Part shown: one piece after another, positions 11,880 through 23,658 of the stretch | Numbering within the stretch: the stretch's first letter is position 1 | Layout of the letters: every line of letters starts with the position of its first letter | Notes under the pieces: generated by a model | The model's database searches: none | The model's input: only the letters and a program-made list of their open reading frames with translations | Told to the model about the DNA's origin: nothing | Source of the DNA: Margaritispora aquatica | Lineage: Eukaryota; Ascomycota; Leotiomycetes; Helotiales; Discinellaceae | Assembly (NCBI GenBank): GCA_007644065.1 | Contig: VJWN01000001.1 | Location: 3,286,689 to 3,350,688, forward strand | Length of the DNA stretch: 64,000 nucleotides | Direction: 5' to 3' | Position numbers and translations under genes: made by a program

Positions 11880-12779
11880 GGCTGTTTGGGCTCTTGATCT
11901 TTTCTTCTTCTTATCGTTTGAGAGGTAGTGAGGTGGGTAGGTAAGAGCTGGCTTAGTCTCTTTGCTTGAATGAAGCAGAACTGGATTGGGCTGGCGATTT
12001 CCTGATTGTCCTGATTCTCATGTCCTGCACTGGCTCGCCTGTCCTTATTTCCTTCCTTCCGACTAGTGAGTGTCAATCAACCGTCTCAATTATCTAAAAA
12101 AAAAACGGTGACCTAATGTGTCTCCCCTTAGTAACTGTATATAATCAAGCACTGTTGTCACAAACGTAGGTGTAAAGATGAGTTAGGTGCCTGAGTTGAG
12201 TTGAATTGAGATGAGATGAGATGAGACGAAATCTTGTCGAGTGGATGAAAGCATGATCATGAGAATCAGGGGTATCCAGGTCACGTTTTTCGATTTTGCA
12301 TGACCTGCTTTGAAATCCGGATGATGAAACGTTGGGGCATTGAAGAGAAAGAACACTAAAGTGCCCTCTAAAAAGAAATAGTTACTAGATTCAAAAGACG
12401 AGAGCACCTGTGCAGATGAGATAAGATGAGGTTGACAGTGTTGCACATCAGCGAAGAGAAGAATTAATTATTTATGGCTATGTAGTTTTTGACGTATGCA
12501 CGCTTGCTCGCTCGTTCACCTTTTCTGAAATACGAGCTCCCCAGAATGAACACCAGACGGAAAGCAAAAACCCAACCTGCCACAATCATAATGCATGCTA
12601 ATACCTAATACAATCAATCTTCCAACCCAACAATCCCAATACCATTCAAATGCACAAAAGGCCCCTCCAATGCTTGTCATAGAGCTCATCATCCGTTGCG
12701 CCTGCATTGAGAGTTTCCCGAATTGAGTACTAAGATCCACGCGCAAAGCTGGCATTAAGCAGACCGCGAACCAATTCAA
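11880..12779. other. Intergenic
   Basis: About 0.9 kb holding the promoter side of the Zn2Cys6 gene and the 3' flank of the F-box gene. It has GAGAT-type short repeats near 12190-12225. Nothing else is recognisable. Confidence 0.5.
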
Positions 12780-14782
12780 TCACATCTTGAACATGTAATG
12801 TCCATACTAAACACAGGTCAATATTGACACTCATGGAATGTAATGGTTCAGGATAAACTCACCATACCACCAACCTCTGCCCTCGCAACAGCCACCTTTC
12901 TCATGCCCCAATAAGTAGCACCCCACTTCCACTCTCTCCCACCATTATCATCTGATCCAGGCTCTCCCTCCTTCTTGACCCTCACGAGCCAATAGCGTCT
13001 ACTCAGCTCCTTCACACACCAGCCAACTCTCTTTAGCACCGCTTCAGACCTCACGATACGCTTCTTGACGTCCTCACTCATCTCCAAGACTTCAAGTGGG
13101 TATGCAGTCGGCTTGAGCAATGGACAGTACATGCCAAACAAGGTACCGAGATCGAGTTGTGCGGCTGTGAGGTCGGATACGTCGAGATAGCGAAGTGAAT
13201 GAGGTATCCAAGCCAGTTGCTCCTCGATTGAAGCTGATTCGGGCGGTACGAAGAGATGTTGGATGTCAGACAGGTCGAGATTTCTACCCAAGGCCAATTC
13301 TTCAAGGTGTTTCGTGAGAGGGACAAATAGATCGATGTGTTGTGAAATCATCTTACTTCCTTTCAGATTTAAAGATCGCAGGCTCTTGGGAAGATGTGGC
13401 AGTATTTCCGTGATCTCCTCGCTTGTAAAGAGCTCATTTGATTTGACATCCACAGCAAGATTGAGGTATACAAGAGATCTGGCTGCTGGGTGGTTAATCA
13501 GAAAGTCTACCACAGACTCGCCTGTCAAACAGCTGCATTTGGCAAGATTGAGGTGTGTCAATCTAGCAGTATGTGGAATGGAATGAAGAGCTGTGTTTGT
13601 AATGCGTGTGTGTGCAACATCGAGATGAGTAAGATATCGCATTCTCGGAAGTAAAGTCTCGTAGACGAAGCCCTCCAGGATTGTACATTCATGCAAACTA
13701 AGTCGAGTGATTGGAAGGACCTGAGGAAGAGCCGAAGATTTGATAACGCTTTGGAAAGCGTTCTTGAACTTCTCCCTCGAGCAAGCACAAAAGTCTAGCG
13801 CCTTGAGTGTAGACAGTCCACAAAACAGCTTTTCAATGACGCTTGAACTAAGATCTTCCTCAACGTGCTCAATAGCTAGGAACTCCTTCAGATTCGGAGT
13901 GAGATTGAGGCATTGAAGGATAGTCTCTGGGATCAAGTGGCGAGTTTCTGCACGCTCACGCCCTGTCATTCCCGCGCATCGTGGGTTGAAGTGTGAGAAG
14001 TCGAGGCGGCGGACAATGCTTCCGAGGGACTCATGCTCGGCAATTTGAGCAAGGAATTTGGCAAAGATCCGTGAATGAGGAATGGTGATTTGGGCGTAGA
14101 GCGTGGATAGTGTTGCAACATGCATAGTACGGGAAGTCAGCAAAAGAGACATCAAATCGATGTTTCTAGCTGTGATACCACCAGGTGGAATATCTGTGGC
14201 CAATTGATCGATGATTTGTTCTAAAGTTTGTTAGCAGGAGACAAGACCTCTTGTGGGATGCGACGTACTGAGCAGTTCGACAGGTAACAACTCGAACGCA
14301 CTTCGTCCGGGAGCTTCACGGCCAGTCGTCGCCGGAAAATCGATGTCCATTGGGTTGGCGTCTTGCTTGGAAGTTGTCCACTCCCAGCGTCTCAAGGCTC
14401 TCAAATCACCAAAACTCCTGCTCGCGATACGTCCTCCGATATTAATTCCCTTCCAACCCTTAAAACCATCGCAAGGGCAAACAAATGGCTGAAGGAGACT
14501 TTGTGGATTAGTCAACATTCCTCCCCCAACTTCAGGAGTTCTTGTGCCGGCAGAGGACTCGTCGTCAATAGCTTCTTCGTTAGAAAAAGATTCGTTTCGC
14601 AAATAGCTGCTCGTATTTGATGTTGTGAAGCTCTGTGCTATCCCAGAATTTGACTCCTTGATACTGGAGAAACTTGTTCGATCGACTCGTTCTTTCGTTG
14701 ATATGATGTCTTTTGTAGCCACGTCGCGAGTCTGTGAAGGTGCGACCTTCCGCGATTGCACTGGTATTTCATTGATTGCCAT
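12780..14782 (-). CDS. F-box-like protein with leucine-rich repeats
   Basis: A probable substrate receptor of an SCF ubiquitin ligase. Exons 14269-14782, 12863-14220 and 12780-12806 give 632 aa. The N-terminal ~150 residues are Ser/Thr-rich and probably disordered. An F-box-like segment starts at FELLPVELLKQIIDQL across the first exon junction. It is followed by LRR-like repeats such as LNLAKCSCLTGESVVDFL and LDVAHTRITNTALHSI. The last exon is only 9 codons (YGHYMFKM), inferred from a GTGAGT donor, a TTTAG acceptor and frame continuity. If that intron is not spliced the protein ends three codons further on at a TGA. The ATG at 14782 was preferred over upstream in-frame ATGs because the extra residues look like translated 5' leader. 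Substrate unknown. Confidence 0.8.
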
Positions 14783-15716
14783 TTTGAAGAGATAGATAAG
14801 TAGCGAAGCGAAGAGATCCGGATAGGATGAAGAGTGATGCCACGTCCAAGTGACACAAGTTCCGAATAAGAGACGGTGAACTTTTGAATTCAACAAACTC
14901 ACAATACTCGCAAGCCAAGAACGATGGACTTGAAGTGCGTGGTGCTCACACGGCCTTTTGTTTGGACCACTTTGTTGTGCAGTGTTGGTACGGTGAGGTA
15001 GTTAGTGCAGTAGTCAAGGTTTCGTCGTCAATTCTTCTTTGTCACGAACCCCTCGGTTTTAGTCAAGACAACCTCCGACACGTTTCCCCGCAAAACACTA
15101 CCCCGGATTCGAATTGTGATGGAATAATAGTCAATCTGCGACTGGCAACCAAGGATGACAGCTATGCAAGTATGGAAAGGGGAAATATAACAACAATAAT
15201 TTGCATGCAGGTTATTTGATGTCACGGGCTATGAAAGATTTTATAGGGAGAATGACGAACAAGCGATTGAGTAATGCAAATAAGGGGAACTTAAAAAAAT
15301 AGGAAAAGAATGTACAAGCCTTGTGATAGAAGTCAGCTTCGAGCCTTCGAAGGCGTTTGCGCCCGGAAGTCGGAGCGAAAAGCCAAAGGAAAGAAAGCGG
15401 ATGGAAAGAATGGAGAAAAACTGGAGAATATAAAATGGCAGTGACAGCTGGGCGCCAATAGTCAATTGCCAAGGCGATGGAGGAGGAGAAGCGAGGAGAA
15501 GTCTTCAATATCCTTTGTCATAAGAAATCAGAAGATATGGAAATCCAGGATATCCAGGATGTCCAGGGCAGTGAAGGCAAAGGCAGATTCTTAACCTAGG
15601 CCTTTCAGAAACGACGCGTGATCATATCTGATCATCAGGTTCGGGATCCATTGTTTCCTTCGAGGCTTCGACCATGACTCTGTGACCTTTTGCGACTCTT
15701 TCGGTTTCCCATCCAG

Positions 15717-15778
15717 AAGACTCAAGGTAAGACTCAAGGTAAGACTCAGACTCGGACTCAGACTCAGACTCAGACTCA
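15717..15778. repeat. Hexanucleotide GACTCA-type microsatellite
   Basis: Begins with two AAGACTCAAGGT units and continues as about six GACTC(A/G) units. It produces mirror-image low-complexity open frames on both strands. Confidence 0.8.
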
Positions 15779-16095
15779 CGGTCACTCGCCTCATTCTTGG
15801 CATAAAAGGTTCTATCGTTGGTTGCATACCGAATATACCAATACCAATGAAATCCTGCAAGGAGGTATGTAGCCGTGCACGTTGTGATAGCTGAGTTGTT
15901 GGCATTGAAGCGGTATTACGACATCAAAAGGTACCAGATGATCCTTATTGGATGAGATGAGGTAACGGAATTCAGGTATTCGATAGGTTGAGTTTCGTTT
16001 TGTCAAAAGCTGAAGAGGCGTAAGAGAGAGATGAGGAGACGTTGCTTTGGAAGTTCTGGGAGGGTTTAGAACTTGGAAGATGGCGAGGTTGGATC

Positions 16096-16140
16096 CCAGT
16101 TCCAGTTCCAATTCCAGCTCCCAGCTCCCAGCTCCCAGCC
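16096..16140. repeat. TTCCAG / CTCCCAG minisatellite
   Basis: Three TTCCAG/TTCCAA units followed by four CTCCCAG units, in noncoding sequence. Confidence 0.75.
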
Positions 16141-16903
16141 GCAGTTGGAGATGGGAGATGGCAGATGGAGATGGAATGGAAATCTCTGACACAGGCAGGA
16201 CGAAAGAGAAAAGCGCAGGTAACCGATGATCTCCGTCGACTAAGACATGATCACGTGTATTACGCCGTTGTCGGAGTCGGGGAGCGGACTTCCATTCCGC
16301 CTCCCTTCTACGGAGGTATTGTCTTCAATGTGCCAAGTGCCAAGAATGGAGAAGTCGTTCTAGAATGATGGGGCGTCAAAGTCAGAACATGCTGTTTTTC
16401 GCGTGCTTCGAAGGAAAAGCAATTGTATACCACGCACTGGGCGATTTGCCCCGTAGGAATGGATACACCAAACATATCTGTGAAGGTTGTCCTTCTTTAG
16501 TTTTATATATAAACTGGGTGAATGTGCGTGGGATTTCCAAGACCGCGGGAAAGATAAAGCTATGTTAAGATAAAGAATCTCCTGGCTGTAATCATATCAA
16601 GGCTATGATCTCCCAGCTTTGGAGGAGCAATCAACTGTGCTGTTTTTGTTTTTTAACCAAAGTAGCATTTTACCCAAAACGCTAGTGTATGAGTCGTATC
16701 ATATGCAGTTTCCTTCAGTACCTGCATCTGACTCTTCCTTTCTGGCGCGATGGCTGGCAATATGTCTTCATTTAGCGCTAGCTACTATCCAACTCTTTTT
16801 CACACGCAATCTGATCCGGTATTGTCCCGTTACATTCAAGTGATACGAGACATAGAGTACCTGGTATGAAGGAAACCAAGTTAGGCTTGTCTTTGATCAC
16901 ATG

Positions 16904-16931
<28 letters not shown>
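16904..16931. repeat. (TA)n microsatellite
   Basis: About 14 TA dinucleotides in noncoding sequence. Confidence 0.9.
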
Positions 16932-16934
<3 letters not shown>

Positions 16935-17052
16935 AAGATTATCATATTTGAGTTTCGTCTTGATCATAAGATTGTGCCAGTAATTCCAAGTCTTTTCTCA
17001 TTACTTCACTACTTTGCTACTTAGAAGCACAGTCTACGCCTCGATAGAAGTT

Positions 17053-17617
17053 ATGAAGCTAGGTCAATTGCGATCAGGGCATACTAGGGTTGACCTGTCG
17101 ACGAGTTCAAGCGGCAGATAACACTAACTCTTACAGGTCCATCTTCGATACCATTCTGTATCAAGCTCGATAAAATACCATTTACCTACGAGGATATTCC
17201 AAAATTCGAAGTTATGCTAGCTACGTGGCAATTGCCACAAAGCACATGTCCTTCACCACTCGTTCCACTGAGGACTTGGACTGGTTGTGCTCATGATTTC
17301 GGGCTCAAGATAACCCGGACACTGGCAATGTCCCAATCTATCTTCCTTTGCTTAGATCTATCGAGCTCCGCCGAGAACCTCAATGGCTGTTATTGGTTGG
17401 CATAACTTATCGTGCAACTTGCCATACGCAGATGGAAGAACCAAGAATGTCTGCATTAGCTCTTGGGTGTGGGTTTGGGATGCATGTGCAGGAGAGCTGT
17501 TGGAATTGGCATCTGAATGGCAAGACGAATGAAGTTGTGCGAGATGTTGAATTTAGGACTGTTTATGGAGGTACCGGGGAAGCGGGATTTGAGTTGAAAG
17601 ACTTCGCATTCATCTAA
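17053..17617 (+). pseudogene. Unrecognised short gene, apparently frameshifted
   Basis: No known family. A short first exon (ATG at 17053, four residues) can be joined across a 74-nt intron (17063-17136; ACTAAC branch site, TTACAG acceptor) to an open frame starting PSSIPFCIKLDKIPF. That frame stays protein-like to CAHDFG near 17305. The continuation DNPDTGNVPIYLPLL... to FELKDFAFI and TAA at 17615-17617 is in a different frame. A one-base slip between 17296 and 17315 would merge the two into about 163 aa. The composition (Trp, Cys, Gly-rich, few low-complexity runs) suggests real or recently real coding sequence. The alternatives are chance open frames or an assembly error. Confidence 0.35.
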
Positions 17618-18255
17618 GGTGAGTATTGCTATTAAGCTTCATTACATTGGTAGGATCGTTTGCTCTTGCTGCTCTGATCCACTAGATATCACTTTAAATA
17701 TCTAAACAGTGAGGGTCAGGTAATAATAGAACCTGAACCATGTGGATTTTGCATGCCGATTTGAGAGATGCTGGGGAAGCATCGATACTCGCCTTCGTAT
17801 TGTGTCAAAAATAACCGCGGTTCAGTTTCACAGTGGCTTCATACGGCTACGAACGGTATCAATGGTGTCTATCATCTTGACTTTAACAGGAAGTTTAATA
17901 ATTTTTGCCTCGCAGAGGAATTCTATAGCCAGTGGTGTTCCTCGCCAATGCTGCCAACTCCCGCCAACACAGGCTAAGCGGGTCTACAATGTTGGCGCCA
18001 CCCGTTCGGGAAGGAGCCGAGAGGCTCGTCGCTTACCATTTACACTCGTTATCAAAACATCAACACCAAATATACACCAGTTGGCCGTCTTCCCAAGAGA
18101 ACACAAGCAACTGTTATCGAACCCCGCTCTTATTCCAACGTCTGCTCGCTAGCGGAGGCACAGTATATTTCTATAATATGGGAAGGCCCTCTGTCGTTTA
18201 TGGGATAGATATCCATAAGTAATTTGATCATCAACCCCTTTCAAGCTCAGTCAAG
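17618..18255. other. Upstream region of the peptide transporter gene
   Basis: About 640 bp containing the presumptive promoter and 5' leader of the transporter gene. Overlapping open frames of 69-136 codons exist but show no features of a real protein. Confidence 0.5.
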
Positions 18256-20277
18256 ATGGTAGACGCCAAAGCCAGCCTTGAATTGGCACAAGAAAAGCCG
18301 TTCTCTGCTCAGCCTGGTATCCTCGGTCCTACCGCTTCAGAATCAGATTCCAACTATGAATATGACCCTGAAAAGCCCTACCCAACTGAGAACGAGTTCG
18401 AAACACTTCCAAAAGTTGCTGGAAAGATTCCATGGACTGCTTGGACTGTAGCTGTCGTCGAGTTTGCAGAGAGATTCTCATACTATGGCACCACTGCCGT
18501 TTGTAAGTCCACAACTAAGAGCACAATTTTGTATGCTGTTGTTAATTTACCATAGTCGTCAACTTCATCCAGAGACCTCTCCCAGATGGCTCTAGGACTG
18601 GTGCTGGATTTCTTGAAACTCCATCTGGTGCCCTTGGGATGGGTCAACGTGCTAGTACTGGTCTAGTAATGTGTAAGTGTCTCAAGTTCACCCTCATCGA
18701 CGAAGCTAAGACTTCTAAGTCAACTCTTTCTGGTCGTATGTAACTCCTCTTCTGGGTGCATACGTTGCAGATGAGTTCTTCGGTCGTTATTTGACCATTC
18801 AATACTCTATCGGTTTCGCACTTGTCGGTCACGTCATTCTCATCATATCAGCCATCCCCCCTGTCATCGTCAATGGAGATCGAGCAATTGGAGTCTTCGC
18901 TCTCGGTATTGTTATCATGGGACTAGGAACCGGTGGGTTCAAGTCAAACATCTCACCACTGATTGCCGAACAATACAAGGACAGCAGGCCATACGTCAGG
19001 ACAAACCCAGATGGCAAAAAAGTCATCGTCGATCCTGCTGTCACTTCAGCTCGCATCTATCTCTACTTTTACTTCTTGATCAACTGTGGCTCGCTTACAG
19101 GTTCCATCGCTATGGTCTACTCCGAGCATTATGTCGGGTTTTGGCTGTCGTATCTGCTTCCCACTATTGTCTTCTGCATATGTCCCATGATTTTGTTCGC
19201 GGTCAAGAAGCATTACGTCCTCGCTCCACCTACCGGCTCTGTCATGGCAAAAGCCTCTAAGCTCATTAGACATGCCTTCAAGACTTCAAAGTAGGTTATT
19301 CCTCACTTAATCATCAACTTTAAGTTAACGTCCTTGCAGGTATCGTGATCCAAACTTCTGGGAGAATGCCAAGCCAAGCAAATTGGCACCTGCAGACAGA
19401 CCATCTTGGATGACTTATGACGATGCCTGGGTTGACGAAGTCCGTCGTGGTCTCATTGCCTGCAAAGTTTTCCTCTGGTACCCTCTCTACTGTAAGACAT
19501 AATTCATTACTTTTATCGCTACCCAAACATTAGTTGACTGACCCACCAACAGGGCTGGCATACAACCAAATGACAGGTAACCTCGTCTCCCAAGCCGCAA
19601 CCATGAATCTCGGCAACGTCCCCAACGACATTATCAATAACCTCAATCCCATCTTCATAATCATCACTATCCCCCTCATGGACTACGTGATCTACCCCGC
19701 CATTCGCAAAGCCGGCTGGAACTTCACGCCCATCAAGAAAATCGCTTTCGGCTTCTTCTTCGCCTCCATGGCCATGGTATCCGCCACAGTCACACAGTGG
19801 TTCATCTACAAGAAGTCACCTTGCGGCTCCGACATCAATGCACAAGTCTCAGCTGGTCGCGAGGACTGCGCCGCCCCTTTCACGGTCTGGATCCAAGTCT
19901 TTCCCTACGCGCTCATCGGTCTCTCAGAGGTTATGGCCTCCATCACCAAGCTCGAGTACGCGTACACCAAGGCGCCCAAGAATATGCGCTCTACCGTTCA
20001 GGCTATTGCACTTTTCACGAGCGCCATCTCCAGTGCGCTGAGTCAGGCGCTGGTGGGCCTGAGTGAAGACCCGTTGTTGGTGTGGAATTATGGCAGTGTG
20101 GCTGTAGTTGCAGCGGCAGGAGGGGTAGGTTTCTATCTGACGTTTATGAAGGCTGATAAGGATGAGGATAAATTGAATAATCTGAAGGAGAGTGGGTTTC
20201 AGGGACGAAAGGCGGGGGATGAGGAGATGAGGGAGGGGAGCCCGGTGGTGAATTCTGTGGGTGAGAAGCTTGCTTGA
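18256..20277 (+). CDS. POT-family proton:oligopeptide symporter (PTR2-like)
   Basis: A plasma-membrane proton-coupled di/tripeptide importer. Exons 18256-18502, 18556-18672, 18720-19290, 19340-19491 and 19553-20277 give 603 aa. Four introns of 47-61 nt all have GTAAG- or GTAGG-type donors. The N-terminal ~65 residues are cytoplasmic. Family signatures follow: EFAERFSYYGTTAVFVNF around TM1, then LGAYVADEFFGRY, then YFYFLINCGSLTG (the PTR2 FYxxINxGSL signature), and LSEVMASITKLEYAYTKAP in the C-terminal half. About 12 hydrophobic segments are visible. The C-terminal tail is charged and cytoplasmic. Length matches yeast Ptr2. In yeast this gene class is regulated by nitrogen and amino-acid signals; nothing in the sequence settles that here. 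Confidence 0.93.
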
Positions 20278-20579
20278 TGGAGAATGCGTAAGAGTTTGCG
20301 GGATATCAGTCAGTCGAGTGGAGATTCTTAGTGGTTGGATTGGTATTCATCATTTTCATTGCATTGATTATATCCTGACTCGACAGCCCCCTCTCGTTAA
20401 CGAATTTTTGCAAATTTCGAAGGATACAGTAGATAACAATCAATAACAATAGATGGGAGAATTCTACCTTGAGTAATTTGCCATCGATTTTAAGGCCTTA
20501 CTATACTCTTTTGCTTTCCTGGCTCTGCTAATTTGTCATCTTTTGCTCATTCATAGTTCTAAGTTGAGCAATTACTATC
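20278..20579. other. Intergenic between transporter and 5S gene
   Basis: About 300 bp, 3' flank of the transporter gene. Nothing recognisable. Confidence 0.5.
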
Positions 20580-20698
20580 ACATACGACCATAGACTGAGG
20601 AGAATTGGGCATCCCGTCCGCTCTGCCATACACAAGCCTCAGATCGGTAGATTAGTAGTTGGGTGGGTGACCACCAGCGAATACCTACTGTTGTATGT
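20580..20698 (+). rRNA. 5S ribosomal RNA
   Basis: A dispersed single-copy 5S gene of the kind typical of filamentous ascomycetes. The 5' end ACATACGAC pairs over nine base pairs with the 3' end GTTGTATGT (one G-U). The conserved internal promoter regions CCCGTCCGCTC and TAGTAGTTGGGTGGGTGACC are intact, as is CCAGCGAAT. Helix II (ACTGAGG with CCTCAG) can form. Four T at 20698-20701 provide the RNA polymerase III terminator. Length is 119 nt. No disabling change is visible, so it is probably functional. Confidence 0.95.
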
Positions 20699-22015
20699 TT
20701 TGCGATTTTGTTTTGCGTCAACTCCCAATGGACGCCTTGAATTTCAGACTTCAGAAGGTTTAGCAAGATCTAATGGTGATGGTACTGAAAAGTGGCCAAG
20801 CTTGACGTCGACGTTTGTTTAATTGTTGCACTGGGTGATCTTTTTGTTTTTGATTCAAATCTGTACTGCTGGCTCGTTTGCTAGTATTCTCGCTTAAATT
20901 TGGAGGTGGATATAATGTTTTGGGAATCTAGCCATCAAAGTATTCCAATGGGAATCTCATCACAAATACCATGACCATCTCTCGGAATACTCCTTTCAAA
21001 TCAAAACAAAATTCTTCATTAGTTCCTGTTCCCCGGGGATAATTTTGTCTCATTTCTTAAAGTTTGGCACACTATCCAATTCTCTGCCAACCACCACAAA
21101 GGCTCACGGTATGAAAGTAGTAGAGTTTGTGCAAAAGCTTCCTGTAAGTTGATATAGACAGATCCCTGAAAACATTCCTCTCTTCTCTCTATGACTTAAT
21201 GGATATTTTGAATCCAAGTTCGTATCTGATGCATAGAAGCTTCTTTGTTTTATTAGTCTCTTGCCATCGACCTCATGCCCACAGCTTCGCATGTGTCCCC
21301 GTTTACTCGTGTTGACATTTTGATGCGCTACAGTCGGAATAATAAAGCATTATTTGTAACCTCTCAACCCGCGCTCCATAATCTAGGTCCATAATTCCGC
21401 TTCAAATAGACTCTCCAAAGCAAGGTGTATTGTGCGCGCTAGCTGTTCCAGCTGTTAGGAGTTTCCTGAAATCACAACTTATATTGCTAAACTCGGAAAA
21501 ACTTTGGCCAAAATTTCGACTCAGATGTATGTCCTTCATTTGCCAATTGCATTACGCGTTGACGTTTGCTAGCATTGGCATGCCGTAAGATTCTAGCCTT
21601 CAAGATATATTTGTCCGGTTCGTATCGGGCTATTTGGAACGAAGAGTACCCGGACGTTGAACAATTGAAGAATTTACAAGGTGCTGTGCCACGACGACAT
21701 CAATTGAGTCTCAATGGATTATCATTCTGGTGAGTGAGTAAGTCAGCGGTCTTGTGTCTGGTGCGTCGAAGATGAGATACGCAGAGTAGAGAAAGCGCGG
21801 AAGAAGACAAGGTACCATGAATGGAAGCTGTTGTGCGCCACGAAAAGTCAAACGCAGAAGATGAAGAAAACAAGATTGTAATTGGAAATTCGGTCAATGA
21901 GTTGGCGATTGCTTTTCATTGCCCTTCAACCTCCAGCGCCCTATGTTACAAAGCACGCATATGTCATTCAATGCTGCTCATCTATCATGCGGTCCTATGG
22001 CAAGCAAAACTCCCT
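20699..22015. other. Intergenic downstream of the 5S gene
   Basis: About 1.3 kb ending at the 3' end of the RPN6 gene. Only short open frames on both strands. No repeat or second RNA gene seen. Confidence 0.5.
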
Positions 22016-23394
22016 TTACTCAAGCTGTGACGCCTGGTTGGTATACAAAACATCTACCACGCTGCTCAGCTTCTCAATTGTAGCTAATGCAGCATCATAG
22101 CCCACATCTCTCTCAGTCTCGTCGAAGATAATCAAGCACCCTGCTCCCTGGTCCAAAACTCCGATAATGACCCTGTCGAGGATCATCTGGCTCAGTTTTC
22201 GTTCAACTTGCTGAGTGTCCAGTCCAACCATCTTGGCAATGTGATCAATCTCCACACGAGAGAAAGGTTCAATGACCTTGATCAGATTCTGCTCTAACAT
22301 CGCATCGTAGAGGCGTCGCAAATGGTTTCGGATAAAGACGTCGCTACCAAGTTCATGGCGATAGTCACCAAGCGCCTTCTCGTACTCCTCGAGGGAGCGG
22401 TTGGTATGCGCACGTGCAACTGCCTTCATGGCCTCCAAATTCTTGCCAGCGTACTTAACAGCCTGCTTGCTCGTCATCAACTGGTTGACATCATCGGCCA
22501 GATTGAGCATGATCTTGCAGAGAAGCATGTATTGCAAGGCTGCGGTGGCCTTCTCGGGTTCATCCTGTGTGTGGTACCCATCCAAGGCTTCAATGAAGTA
22601 CGAAAATGCCGTGTTGAAATCCTTGTCCTCGGCATGCAGCTTTCCTGATTGCATATCTAAACCAGCCTGTAGCAGAGGAGGGGTATAGACAGAGGCAGCG
22701 GAAGTTCTAGCGGATGTGAGGGCAGATCGACCCTTTGCTACATTTCCCAGAGCATGGTAAACACGCGACTCAAGAAGTTGAACCTCAACGAGCACAAGCT
22801 TGTCATCCAGGCGCTTCAATTCCTTCAGCAGACTATTGATGAGCGTGAGAGCATCGTAGTATGAAGCCTTGGCCATGTAGAGTGTGACAAGGCGTGTCTC
22901 GAGATTCTGGCGCAGGAATCCTCTTCTTTCGGACGTGGCCCATTCGATACATGACTTCGTGACAGTAATCTGGGTATCTGTAGAATTTGGAATGCCGTGA
23001 AAGAGATCCAGAAGTTGTCTGACTGTGATAAAAATTGGTTAGCAAACGATCTTGATCTCATCAGAGCTATTCCTACCGAGCTTTGCAGTCTTTGCCTTTG
23101 CGAAAGAAGATAGAACCGTCCGTGTTGATGTGATTAACTCCACCAGGTCATCTGCCTTCCTAAGCTAAGGTCAGCATAACGCTTGCAAGTACTTATCAAG
23201 GCTTGCACTCACTTCTCATCACGGTACAGCTCTCCTAGGCTAACCAAAGCAGTCTCATACTCTCGCACAGCAGCGTCTGAAGTGACAGAGGGAGGTTTCG
23301 AAATGATTTCCTTGTACTGTGCTTCTGCCTTTCGCGGATCCGACTTCACTATCTTCTTTGCCTCAACTATCCGTGCTGAGTCTGTGGGAGCCAT
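22016..23394 (-). CDS. RPN6: 26S proteasome regulatory lid subunit Rpn6 (PSMD11)
   Basis: Non-ATPase lid subunit of the 19S regulatory particle, clamping the lid to the 20S core. Exons 23213-23394, 23077-23159 and 22016-23022 give 423 aa, the usual family length. The N-terminal part is a helical TPR-like solenoid. The C-terminal PCI domain is recognisable from SDVFIRNHLRRLYDAMLEQNLIKVIEPFSRVEI through IAKMVGLDTQQVERKLSQMILD. Introns are 53 and 54 nt (GTGAGT and GTAGGA donors). The start MAPTDSARIVEAKKIV is the first ATG. It is transcribed divergently from SOF1, with 264 bp between start codons. Such proteasome genes often respond to Rpn4-like factors in yeasts; I could not identify a clear PACE element in this interval. 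Confidence 0.93.
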
Positions 23395-23658
23395 GTTGAA
23401 GTAATGGAGATGTGTGGAGGGTGAGATTATGGTTGATTATTTTGTTGATCTATGGTTTGAAGCTCCCAGGTACGCTCAATGCTCGCCGCCGCGTACAGCT
23501 TCAACGCCTTGCGCTAAGATCAAATAAGCCGAAGTAGCTCCAGCCTTAGCCCCCACTTAAACTTTTTTTTGAATAAGGCTTCAAGTTCGGTTCAATTTAT
23601 TGATCATTGAGTCCTGGGGACCTACCATAGCATAGTGCGACAACCAACTGAATACACA
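23395..23658. promoter_or_regulatory. Shared divergent promoter RPN6 / SOF1
   Basis: 264 bp separate the two start codons, so both core promoters must lie here. Both genes are growth-related (proteasome and ribosome biogenesis), which makes co-regulation plausible. That is inference. Confidence 0.6.

Larger units (their letters stand above)
14783..17052. other. Intergenic with several simple-sequence tracts
   Basis: About 2.3 kb without a convincing gene. It includes a GACTCA/GACTCG microsatellite near 15717-15778, a CCCAGCT minisatellite near 16096-16140, and a TA dinucleotide run at 16904-16931. Small open frames over these tracts are repeat-driven artefacts. Confidence 0.5.

Noticed and set aside
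15591..15905. Open frames over the GACTCA microsatellite on both strands
   Set aside because: Amino-acid repeats simply mirror the DNA repeat.
16042..16368. 108-codon plus-strand frame
   Set aside because: Its first half is a translated minisatellite (VPVPIPAP) and the rest has no protein-like features.
1..17000. Secondary-metabolite gene cluster around the Zn2Cys6 regulator
   Set aside because: No PKS, NRPS, terpene synthase, P450 or dedicated transporter nearby; one regulator and one oxidoreductase are not enough.
17742..18222. Overlapping open frames upstream of the transporter
   Set aside because: No conserved look, mutually overlapping in three frames; better explained as promoter and leader.
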